From NCBI GenBank assembly GCA_004194705.1, contig SADC01001037.1, forward strand, positions 115,250 to 179,249: 64,000 nucleotides of DNA, in the 5' to 3' direction. This DNA is from Ditylenchus dipsaci (Eukaryota; Nematoda; Chromadorea; Rhabditida; Anguinidae). Within the stretch, counting starts at the first letter, position 1. The number at the start of each line of letters is the position of its first letter. The position numbers were made by a program, and so were the translations under genes. Positions 50,801 through 60,894 of the stretch are shown here, in pieces. The notes under the pieces were generated by a model that saw only the letters and a program-made list of their open reading frames with translations, ran no database searches and was not told the DNA's origin.

Positions 50801-51340
50801 GCTACAAAATGTATATTGAAAACGTTTTTTTTCAAATATATATATTCAGTGCTGAGCAGCTTTCACAAAGAAACAACGTGAAAATCAACAATTCCGACTT
50901 ATCAAGCGGGTTTTTTATAATATTAGAACCAAGGTCTGACATATTGATGATGCCGGGATTTGGGTAGTGGCGGGTTTTAAGAACTTTACTGTAATAGAAA
51001 AATTTATTGAAGGACATACCAGAGAAAGCAAAGAACATTTGGCGAACAGGTAGAGGCCACCAAAAGTACCGCAAGAGCGCCTGAATTTTTTTAAGAATAA
51101 TTAGTTTCATTACTGAACTCTAACTAACCTCCACTGCGTTTTGGGTCACGCCAGTAGATGATCTCCAACACTAAAGTAAATTGTAAGTATCATAATATTG
51201 AAAGAAATTAATAAATTTTAGGCAACTAAGATTGAAGAAATTTCCAAAGAAACGGAATTTAGACCAAACTCACATTTTCCTGGCAAATCGGTGGCTGGCT
51301 CATACGTGGTTTTGCTATTTTTGCGATATTTTTGACCCAT
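47876..51340 (-). CDS. ret-1: Reticulon (reticulon-homology domain protein)
   Basis: Reticulons shape tubular ER by inserting two long hairpins in the membrane. Exons read right to left: 51274-51340, 51129-51170, 51020-51080, 49479-49600, 49309-49427, 49230-49260, 49134-49172, 47876-47985, giving about 197 aa, i.e. the domain alone with a short N-terminus (MGQKYRKNSK). Signatures are LLEIIYWRDPKRSGG, FGGLYLFAKCSLLSL with VAYASLTALAGTIGFRVFK, the loop VEGQIKKTDGSNPFKPYLEQ, EISVPQERVHSQ, LRHLFLVE, YVGSWFSGISLVLI and VPQFYEVYKEPVDHYVGIAK. Exons 3, 4 and 5 are each one base short (near 51069, 49503 and 49330; G, C and G runs on the coding strand). Adding one base to each restores both the family sequence and all phases. 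The symbol follows the C. elegans orthologue. The intron before the last exon carries a MITE and a tRNA-like fragment. Confidence 0.9.
48139..48500. mobile_element. 362-bp palindromic MITE with mariner-type ends
   Basis: TACAGGGTGTTTCAAGAAAT is mirrored perfectly by ATTTCTTGAAACACCCTGTA, with TA at both edges. The arms remain complementary to CCCCTGTGGTTT..AAACCACAGGGG near the centre. It sits in a reticulon intron. The two opposite frames at 48283 and 48503 are mirror images. Confidence 0.9.
48693..48765 (-). repeat. tRNA-like SINE head
   Basis: On the minus strand CTGGGTAGCTCAGTGGTAAA (A-box) is followed after about 30 bases by GGGTCGGTTCCAAC (B-box). It keeps both internal Pol III promoter boxes but cannot fold as a complete tRNA with proper acceptor stem and anticodon arm, so it is called a SINE fragment rather than a gene. 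Confidence 0.55.
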
Positions 51341-51720
51341 TTTAGACAAATAAATTAGTAGACCCGTATGAAAGGAACACAAGCAGAATCTCCACACTAA
51401 CGAGACTCAATAATAAATGTGAAGAAAATTGCAATAATAATCCTGAGGAGGAAGAATAATAATATTTGGATGGATACAATAAAACGACTGCAAAGAAAGT
51501 AGTGATTTGGTCGCGATGCGTGCGAGAGGGGGGAGCTACGCATTTCTCTAGCTACACATTGCATTGCTCTAGTGCTGCCTGTGCTAAGAACAGTTTGTTC
51601 AGAGGAAGAATGAATGGATTGATTGGCATTGAGCAATAGTCAGACACAGACGATAGACATAGACAGACAAGTCTCTCTCGCACCCCCACATTTGACTTGA
51701 CACTAGTATTTAGAAGATTA
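51341..51720 (-). promoter_or_regulatory. Probable promoter/5' UTR of reticulon
   Basis: Immediately upstream of the reticulon ATG (minus strand). The stretch 51510-51700 is less AT-rich, with CTCTAGTGCTGCCTGTGC-like and GACAGACAAGTCTCTCTCGC segments reminiscent of the region before the galectin gene. No defined element can be assigned. Confidence 0.3.
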
Positions 51721-51933
51721 AAGAACTGCACTGTTTTGACGCTGGTGTTGTTATTTCTTTTAAAGTTTTTTGATCACTATGAAAGTGGGAGAAGGTCATT
51801 GAGATATGTTGTGTGCTAGAAACTAAAAAGCTTATAAAAACAAGTAAAGTATTTAATTGTTTTTGTATTTTTGATTGTTCAAAAATGTTCAATCACAACT
51901 ACAGATATCGCTTGAACTTCAATTTAACTTAAA

Positions 51934-52121
51934 ATGTTGCCTGTACAGCTTGCCCCAGAAAAAAATCTCGGATCCGTAAGCGTACCGTTAGTCCACTTTT
52001 CTATCATTTTTTGCTTTGTAGCTCTGACAATTTTTTTGCGAATGGTATATAAACATTTAATAGATATTGACAAAACAAAAAGTTCAGGTGGATTTAAAAT
52101 CCCTGAATTTTTACTTTTCTT
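51934..52121 (+). CDS. Candidate first exon of a membrane protein
   Basis: An ATG opens a frame with a strong hydrophobic segment (LVHFSIIFCFVALTIFLRMV, about residues 24-43) and a basic C-terminal part. It ends at a CTT|GTGAGT donor-like site near 52121. The downstream exons are not recognised and the region to the right is filled by repeats, so the gene is unidentified and may be spurious. Confidence 0.3.
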
Positions 52122-52624
52122 GTGAGTAAATGTATCTTTACGCTGATTGTCAATAGCGAAATTTATTTCTCAGCGAAAAAATGAAAACACATAATTTTGT
52201 AGCTCTTGCCTTCTTCTTTCGACTGAGTTAAAATGACTAAAATTCGAAAAAATTAAAAAACTTGGACTATGCATTTTATTGGTTTTTTTCAAAGGTCATT
52301 TCTCAATATTCATATTTTAAAACTTTTTTGTGAAATTTAAATTGCAGCTCTTACGCGCTACGACATAGTTTTCAAATGTGTTTTAAGTTCCTTTGCCACT
52401 AGCAATTTCAACGAAAATGGAAATTCGGGCATTTCAAATCCGGCCCAAACTTTTGTTTTTTCCATTTTACGTATGATCCAAATGTTGTTTCTGATTCTCT
52501 GAGTTTACTAAATGAGTTCTGTGAGTTTTTTTAGTTTCTCTTGTAAACTGTTAAATTGGCGGTTTTCACTACATCTGAGACGTGTGAACGAAATCTAATA
52601 CAGCGAATTTCTGTTTTGAAGAAT

Positions 52625-52812
52625 CATATCATACCCATAATTTAATTTTTTTTAAACACCAAAAATCTGAAAAGTTAAGGTCGATCTCAGATTTATTCAG
52701 TGCTTACAAGAATTTCAAAAAGCGGAATCGGTAAAATACGTGAGAACTAAGAAAACGCAGATAAAACAGCTTTGCCAAAAACATTTTAGTATGAGATATG
52801 AGTCCTGAAATT
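52625..52812. repeat. Partial TACCGTATT-family core
   Basis: This carries CAGTGCTTACAAGAATTTCA, AAAGCGGAATCGGTAAAATA and AACTAAGAAAACGCAGATAA, the same core segments as the complete copies, but both TACCG ends are lost. Confidence 0.55.
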
Positions 52813-52876
52813 AATTTATCAATGAACTGAACTGCTATTTGAAGTACCGATTGTTATAGAAACTATTCATTAATAC

Positions 52877-53652
52877 AACGGGTGATCCAAAAGTTCCCGT
52901 GAAAATTTTATCGCTTTTATTTGTATTATTTCAAAACCATAAATTTCTGTGTAATGTATTAAAATGTTGCTTATTTTCTCCTCTTTCAAATGACATATTG
53001 CTTTCAGCTTGACTATTTTGGATAAGCCACCATTTGGCTCCAAACACTTGTAAGGTCATTTTGAGAAGTTGACCAGCGTTTTCATCACTTTAACTGGTCA
53101 AATGTTTTATTAAATTTAAGCGTGACGGCAACATCTTATTACCATGTTGTAGCGCAGCTCAAGAGCTATGAAAACCATGTTACAGAATGATTTTTACAAA
53201 TCTGAGTGTTGAGATAGGGCTTTTTGGAAAAAATCAATTTCTTGAAAAAATGACCAAAATCCGAAAAATTGGCGAAAACTTTCATTTTGGTCATTTTTTC
53301 AAGAAATTGATTTTTTCCAAAAGGCCATTTCTCAACACTCAGATTTTTAAAAATCATTCTGTAACATGGTTTTTTTAGCTCTTGAGTTGCGCTACAACAT
53401 GGTAATAAGATGTTGCCGTCAACATTTGACCAGTTAAAGTGATGAAAACGCTGGTCAACTTCTCAAAATGACCTTACAAGTGTTTGGTGCCAAATGGTGG
53501 CTTATCCAAAATAGTCAAGCTTAAAGCAATATGCCATTTGAAAGAGGAGAAAATGAGCAACATTTTAATAACATTACACAGAAATTTATGGTTTTGAAAT
53601 AATACAAATAAATAGCGATAAAATTTTCACGGGAACTTTTGGATCACCCGTT
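52877..53652. mobile_element. 776-bp foldback element, family A relative with different ends
   Basis: AACGGGTGATCCAAAAGTTC is mirrored by GAACTTTTGGATCACCCGTT. The interior matches 12276-13072 segment by segment (for example GTTGTAGCGCAGCTCAAGAG and GACCAAAATCCGAAAAATTG), but the terminal 25 bases are clearly different. In one arm the frame still reads DENAGQLLKMTLQVFGAK, comparable with DENAGKFLKITSQVFEAK in the other element. Confidence 0.85.
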
Positions 53653-53860
53653 AGAAAAACGCTTACAAGTAGAGCAATGCTTTACGTCCAAAATACATGC
53701 AAAAACTTACTTACTTAATGAAGAATTTTAGGACAGCGTTCTATTTTGCTGCGGTCTGATAAGATAATGGTAAAAACACTATCCTGTGATCATTGGGAAT
53801 CAGTATCAAAAAATGTTTACAGTGAAAAGAAAAATTACAAAAACAAATAACATACACAAC

Positions 53861-54097
53861 TTATGGTTTTTGGTAATCAAAGCCAAAATTTTCAATACCT
53901 GAATTTTCAAAAAGTCCTGAATTAACATTACCTGCTTTTTTGTCATGAACAATGCGTCGAGTAAAGTCGCCAACAGTATAGACAGTAACTCCAATAGAGA
54001 CTATTAAAGCAAGATATTGCATAATACTTATGAGTGTTCTGGTAATAAATGACAACAGGGATCCGAAAAAGCGCCCAATTGCCCCTGTTTTACTCAT
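53861..54097 (-). CDS. Candidate small membrane protein, 78 aa
   Basis: The minus-strand ATG at 54097 opens a frame MSKTGAIGRFFGSLLSFITR with one good membrane segment (ISIMQYLALIVSIGVTVYTV, about residues 23-42). A basic stretch DFTRRIVHDKKAG and a short tail ending GFDYQKP follow. A single-span protein of this size and charge could be a mitochondrial or ER subunit, but I do not recognise it. No neighbouring exon is evident. Confidence 0.35.
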   Translation of the reverse strand: MSKTGAIGRFFGSLLSFITRTLISIMQYLALIVSIGVTVYTVGDFTRRIVHDKKAGNVNSGLFENSGIENFGFDYQKP

Positions 54098-54149
54098 TTT
54101 ACCAGTGTCAGATGAGAATTCAAGTTTTGACCAATTTCACTAAAAATAT

Positions 54150-57100
54150 AGGATATTAAGCAAATGCATAATTTGATATAAATTAAGAAAACATATAGAT
54201 TGTAAAAACAAAATTAAAACAAAAAGAGTGATATCTCATCACTTTAGAAGTGTTCAAAGTCTAATATGAATGCTTTTTGAATGAACAAGGAAGAAAGATA
54301 GATAAGTCTACTTGTTTACAAACAAACCGATAGCAAACCTGTGTCTATAGCATGAAAACTATTTAAAAATACAAAAATAATGAATGATGGTCAATAATGT
54401 AAGAATTGTGTTGGAGAGATTTTCCATCTGATAAAATGTTGGTCTAACGTTCGAATCGTGCAAGGGTCAGTTTCAGAAACAAATTCAAGGTATGTTTCAA
54501 AAACAGATCACTTATTTTTTCGTGAGTTTTTAAAAAGCTTTAGTTAAAAAATATAATTTCTTGCAAATTGAAGGTATGTTATGAAGTTTGAACTATCATT
54601 TTTGCAAAGAGTTGAATATTTCATAATGAGATATTTGATTTTTACAGGATTATTTAGAAAAAACCGTCTGCTACATCATTCCAAACCCTATAGTATCTCA
54701 AAAAAAACATGGTTCAGTTTTGATTAAAGTTAAAAAAAAGGACCAACCGTTTTTATGGCAACATTAACGATATCAATATAAATTATAAAAACTATTGAAG
54801 ACAACAAAATCGAGTAAAAAATGAACCAACTCAAAGCAGAAACAGTGGTAGAACGAAACGAGGTAGGATACCCTTTTTATGGTGGTTTACCTTGGGGAAA
54901 AAGTCAAAAAGTCAAAATTTTGGTCAAAATTTTTGACTTTTTTAAATGTTCTTCCGCCAGCTAAAGCATGTTTTCTGCATAAATATAGAGTACTTATTTA
55001 GTTCCTGTTAACTTTAGAATCCAGGACAAAAATGCTGACCATCTGAATTTCCTTTTTTAGCTCTTTCGTGTTTCTTGGCAAACCAATTTCAAAGGAGATT
55101 TTTCTACAGTTTAAAGTTAACTTCGAAGCAATACCACGACAGTTAACATTTCAAGTTAACTGTGAAGCAATACTTTTACAGTTAACATAAAAAACAATCT
55201 GTCATGGTAGAGCATATAGCAGCAATAGTGAAATAGAAATCCAAAAAGTCTCACTTTTATTTATAGAAAAAATTTCGTTTAAGAACAAACGTTATTAAAT
55301 CTAAAACAGCAAAAAAAAGAAAGCAAAAATCCAGGGACATTACATAAACAAAATTCGACAAACACAATTTTGGCACCACTAACACAAAGTTAGACGAAAC
55401 GAAACAATAGGGCTAGCAAAGAAAATGGCGGGAAATTGTGGTCTATCTTCTAGTCTCCAAATACAGCCTAGTTGCTAGAGGCCTAAAGAGATAGAGCCGA
55501 CAACAGAGAGGACTATCAGCTAGAGAGGAAAGAGACTGCAGCATTGAGTGATGACTGGCCATGTTGGCACATAAACTGGCACAGAAACAACCAGAAAAAG
55601 AAAGCTTATTATTTTTGCTACTGTCCAGCAGTCAGCCTTATGACCAAAACATGGTTGCTAAAAGGATATCTTGTGTGTCTGACTGGCACACAGAGCTTTA
55701 GAATATTACTGGCAAGGAGCTGTAGATTGGCTGGTGTGCCAGGGAATATGCAATAAATAGATGCACAATCGATACATGGAGAGAGTGGAGCAAAGAAAAG
55801 GCATGGCCATTCCACAGCACTCTGTTTGCTTGTTGTTGTTGCTAAGATTGGAGAGGGCAAGGAATAACCAAAGAAGGACTCAAAGTGCACATTGGGCAAT
55901 AAAATAAAAAAATGTAAAAACTACTATAAAGCAAAGACTTTGTTAATTAGGGCTAAATCGACGCTACTGCCGTATACCATAACTATAAGGCTACCAAAGT
56001 TCCAGCGCCACCTCCCTCACCCCTGAGCTAGTGTCGTATACTCTTCTCTGCCTCAATAATTTTTGAACCAACCATTTTTGAGAAAAAAAAATTTATAGTA
56101 AGGACCAGACCTAAGCCTTAATAAAAATTAGGGAAGGGGTGGGGTCGTTGTGGATTGGGCGTATACCTCACTAGCGGTTTTTGTGGGTAGGAGAGTATGT
56201 GACACTACCGTCGCTAAATCGCAGTATGCACCCTACACTGGATCACAATATACAACTACTGTCAGTTGGCTTTGATCCTTCAAGCTCATTTGTTCTTCAT
56301 TTTTTTCTAAGCTGTTTTTACTTTTTTAACTTTTTCAAAATAAAATTATCGGGTTTGTTTAAAAAAATCGAGAAAAAGACAGCTTGCTGATCAAGGTAAG
56401 CTGATTGGGTTTTCTTGAGATTGTGTAGCTGGTGTGTATTGGGTTCGAGTCATAATTCGTGACCTATGGCGAAAAGTGAATTATGGCAAAAAAGGTTTCA
56501 GATAAGGTACTTTCTTTAACACTCGAACAGCTTCAGATGGACTCGGAACTTTATGCTTATAATTTCAGATATGTGCACTATGGGTGGTTTGTTGTTTTAA
56601 GTGACTTAAAAACACGACTAAATCTGCTAGTAAAACAATCTTTCCCACCACTTTTTCACATACTTTGTCAACCACCTCTGTCCAATGTCAAATCTATTAT
56701 TGATGCAATTTCAACCTAAGCCTACTGCCTAAAGTACTCTTATTTGGAAATAGAAATCCTAGTAGTTATCCTGACACACGTGAAATGCACAACTAACTTT
56801 ATAACTTTAGAGTTAGAGAAAGCAGGAATGAAAAGGCAAAACTAGGTAAGAGATCATGTGATTTGAAAAGACACTCCTCAGCCCCCTCATACAGTCTTCT
56901 AGCACAATAGTACTGTGTGTGTTGTCTGGCTGTTTGTATTGTAAAGGCTGTCTTTTTTGGCCGCTATTTTGTCATCAATTAGCTCATCCTGAAGTAGGAT
57001 AGAGAGAATAATATTCACAGCATAGCAACAACACGGCCTTTCAAAACAGCAAAAAAGGTGGTAGATGACTTTTTCCCAAATTTATGGCGCAATAGGTGAA

Positions 57101-59780
57101 GCGTTGGGCTTTGTTGACGCGTTTTTTTAGTCTTATTTGATAGCCAGCTAACAACGAACAGTTTAAATTGTACCCTGCGAACCCACCATATTTTAAAATT
57201 TTACTGAATTTTCGAAGCGCTGAAAATAAAAAAAGAACAGACGTATAGTAACCCCTCACGGTTAGAAAGTCGAGATTGGCCGAGATGCAAGATCGACTGG
57301 TTTAAACACAACAATTTTTTGATAACTTGTCCCCCAAGTTTTTTTTAATATCAATCTTATAAAAAATCTTTGGTGGCCAAGACATCCGAAAAAATCGTTG
57401 TTAGACACACAGTTGGCTATACGCCTTTATTGTTCTTCAACAAATCGAAAAACATGAAAAATGTTTATGAATATAAAGGGTTTCAAAAAAGATTGTTTAA
57501 ACGGTTCCATTGTAAGATCATTTTTATGTGTTTCTGTTTTTGAAATAAGCTGAAATTCTTCTTTCTATTTAGAACTATTTTATATGAATGTGTTGTTTGT
57601 CCGACACTGGACCAAAATGGACAGCCTAGGAAGGATTAAGTGAGCACTGGGATGTGAGGGTGGATGACTTAATGTGTGGAAGGCAGCCAAGCTAGCTGGC
57701 AGCATAGAAGAGAAAGACAAAAATTTAATTATATGTCTTAATGGCACTAGGCAGCGCAGGCACCAGGAGATAGCCATTGGCTCTAGCTGCTTCACATCCG
57801 TCATTTTTCATTGGCTATGAGAGCAACAAGAGAATGTATATAGTTGGTCAGATGCAAAAACAAAATCAAAAATAGTAAACAACGAAGATATGATAAACAA
57901 TGATAACTTTTATAAATGAAATTCATTGTATGATTGTCGTGATCCCGAATAATTCAATAATGACGAATGATAAATTGAGCTTAAAATCATGCAAGCTGCA
58001 TGGTTGTCAGGCAAATAAATTTAAAGATACTTTTTTGAGAAATTTCGGATGTGTTTAGCTGTAAAAATGTGTTTTCTACACGTTTCAAGCATTGCTATTG
58101 GACAGTACTCGTTTCACAACAAACTCAAAAATACGTTTCAAGCATTAAAACAGCAAAAAGATATCTTGACAAAGATATGCCTTCAAATTTCCGAAAAAGG
58201 TATCAGGATTCGGGGCGTAATCGTTTGCCAATGAAACTTTTGCCAATGAGATCACTTGTCCATGGCGTGTTTTCGCTAATAGCTTCTTTTTTCAAGAAGT
58301 CTTATTCCCTTGTCCAGCCAATTACCGCCCACTCGGTAGCTCATCTCACTGGCTAGTGAAAACAAATAAGTGTCATACAGTTAAATCTCCGATATAGTGC
58401 AACCAATTAAGTCGAACCTCAGCTTTAGCTCAATTTTCACAGTTATTTTCGAAATATGTTCAATTATTTCAGTTTGAAAATTGCAAATATTCCGATTTTT
58501 TCAAAATTTTTCTGCAAATGATCAAAAATGACTACAATTGCAATTCAGACCCGCAGTTCACATACAGTGGCATATTTGCCATCCTTCGTTTGCTTTCCTA
58601 TATTTGCCATCCTTTTGCAAATATTTGCCATCCTTCGCTCTGGCCTTAGGTATCTTCTCTCTTTTGATCTTTTTTTTGAGCTCTCGGTTTAAAGAGAGCT
58701 CACGGTTTTTTCAGCACTCGGTCCAAGTTTTCAGAAAGGATGAGAACTGCGTGAACCGCATTATTACAAAAATGTGGTCATTTTTAGAAACGATACGCAA
58801 ACTGGAATCCTTGTAATTTTTCAGACTGTAATAACATAATCAGACTGTAAACTGTAATAGATCTAGTAAAAGGCTTCAAAGTTTGGGCTAAGAATGTATT
58901 GGACTCGACAAACTTAAGGAGGGGGTCACCACATCGCAGGTTGGACTGTATACTATTGGCCGACCGAATTTCAGTGCGCAACAACATTGTAAAAAATCTC
59001 TGTGGACTTCTGGCCTAGCCTAAGTTGTATCAGCAAAAAATTTTCAGATTAGTAAATGTATATTTAGAAACACTACGCAACTATATGCCGTAGTTGAATT
59101 GCGTGCCAAATTCTTTATAATTCTTTTTCGATAACATTCGAAAAATACCAACTTTAGGATCCACATGTGTAAAATCAATCCAAGGTCCGGTTTTCTTCAA
59201 ATAGATTGCAAGCCTTTTTCTGAGCTTCGATGCGTCACTAAACGAATTTTAAGTAAAACATATTTTATAAATCATGAAAAGCAATAATTTACAATGATGA
59301 GTGCGGCGGTGGTCGAGATCGACTACTGAAGGCTTTTCTTCTTCTGGCTCACTTAGTTCTTGGGTGAGTTGGAGGTCGAGGCCAACTTAATTTTTTAAGT
59401 TTTTTAGGAATACTTAGCTAACAAACTTGAATAACGTTAAAAAAGAAAACAATTGGTCCTATTAGAGAATGTTTGGTTTTTGGCCTTGGTCCTTGTTTTT
59501 TTATGCGATTTTTCAGGCTCAGGCTTAGGCAACGGTAGCCTGAATGTTAAAAACAAACTCAAACATTTGACTAAAATACGATTGAGTCTGCTCCTGACAT
59601 AAGATCGCCTATCTTTGTTGAAGCCTAAGCCTGGAAAGTCTTTTAAAAACAACAGGTGAGACCAAGGCCAAAAAGTACCCAATTCTAAACAGAGCAAAAA
59701 ATTGAAATTCATTTCAATTTGCGTAAGTAAATTTTTGATGTTGATGGTGCTTTTTTGGCTTTTGATCAATCGTAACCAAA
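54150..59780. other. Intergenic region with no gene I can support
   Basis: At 55085-55205 is a dispersed TTAACTGT cluster (TTTCTACAGTTTAAAGTTAA, AGTTAACTGTGAAGCAATAC). Around 56440 (GGGTTCGAGTC) and 57082 (ATGGCGCAATAGGTGAAGCG) are isolated tRNA-like B- and A-box fragments. 55400-55900 and 57580-57830 are less AT-rich and may be regulatory or UTR sequence. Frames at 56483, 58051 and 58538 have no family signature. Coding-like minus-strand pieces at 59285-59390 (including LDLQLTQELSEPEEEKPSVV) may be 3' exons of the next candidate gene. Confidence 0.4.
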
Positions 59781-59786
59781 ACATAC

Positions 59787-60867
59787 TTGTGAGATTTGGT
59801 CAACCTTCGTCTCATGGCCATCTCAGTAGACTCCTGGTTATCATTTTTGGCTGCAATATAAAATATAGTGGAATTTTATTAAAATTTTATTTCTAACCCT
59901 GAGTTTCTTGTTTAGGAAAGTCATTGCAGAAGCTGGGATGGTCAAGGACCCTTTCGTTCATAGGTCGACTCTTCTTGGTCGCTTAAGTCGCGCATTCCAG
60001 TCACACTCGAGCTTTCAGAATACTGGAAGTCTTTTCTCGTTCGTGTGTGGCTCAGGAACACTTTCGCTCGGCAAATTAGACAAAGTGTCTTGATCAGTGA
60101 CTAAAACTTTGTGTATTCTGAGAATTGTAGAGCAAATTGGTAGGATACCTGAATCGTGATGGTGGGTCTCCTCTTCGTGTATGTTTCATGATCTCGCTCA
60201 TCCATGGTTGGTGAAGAAGGTGAATAATGTTCGTGCTCCATGTGTTCAGTTTCCTTTTCCTCTTCTTGTTCTTCTTTTACTGGTGTCGCTGAAAAATTTA
60301 ATACGCTAAAGCAAAAAAAGAAGAACGATATATTACAGAACACAAGGAATGAAATTATTTTTGGCTGTAAACAACCGTGTGCTAGCAAGGTTTTGTTGCA
60401 TTTGGTGACTCAAATATTTTTTTGTTGATCTGGGTTAGAAAATCAAGAATAAAAGCGTCGAAAGTGTTGAGTTTGTAAAATCTTGATCGCTAAAAATATT
60501 TTAGATATGAAGCCTATCAATAACTGCTGTAATTTTTATACCTTCACTGTATCTTTATATAGATTTGGACTGTGTCTGTCTGTGCGCTTTTGATTCCGCC
60601 AAATACTTTTAGCCCATTTTGGCTATTTTGATTTTTATGAAGGTTTTGCTCAAAAACTTTTGTGGTACACGATCACTATTGTTCGCAGCTCCTGCGCGTT
60701 CGAATAAAAAAAAGAACGGGCGAAAAAGAGCCGTTATTAGGATCTCGCGCATTTTTATCCAGGTACTCAGAAAGAGTAGGCTGATTCAAGTTGTCATTTA
60801 AATCTTTTGTTGTCTGCAAAGGATTCAAAATTTGGCGCTTTTGTTCGTAGTTTTTTAATATAGTCAT
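59787..60867 (-). CDS. Candidate multi-exon gene, unidentified
   Basis: On the minus strand an ATG at 60867 opens MTILKNYEQKRQILNPLQTT with NDNLNQPTLSEYLDKNARD. Three well-phased exon-like pieces follow: 60149-60288 (VKEEQEEEKETEHMEHEHYS ... KRRPTITIQ), 59950-60088 (SESSSVTGMRDLSDQEESTY in frame) and 59787-59850 (NDNQESTEMAMRRRLTKSHK, GTATGT donor). The splice phases of the last three agree. The composition is acidic, Ser/Glu-rich with Arg clusters, suggesting a disordered regulatory protein. The link from the first piece is unproven and the 3' end is unresolved. Confidence 0.4.
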
Positions 60868-60894
60868 TTGTGGTTGTAATGGGGTAAGTTTTTC

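Noticed and set aside
15503..51340. Programmed ribosomal frameshifting as explanation for the frame breaks
   Set aside because: The sites share no slippery heptamer or downstream structure, and all are one base short, mostly at simple homopolymers. Consensus error is simpler.
55544..55899. Overlapping plus (70 aa) and minus (93 aa) frames
   Set aside because: Both occupy the same less AT-rich stretch, neither has a recognisable domain or exon partners; more likely regulatory or UTR sequence.
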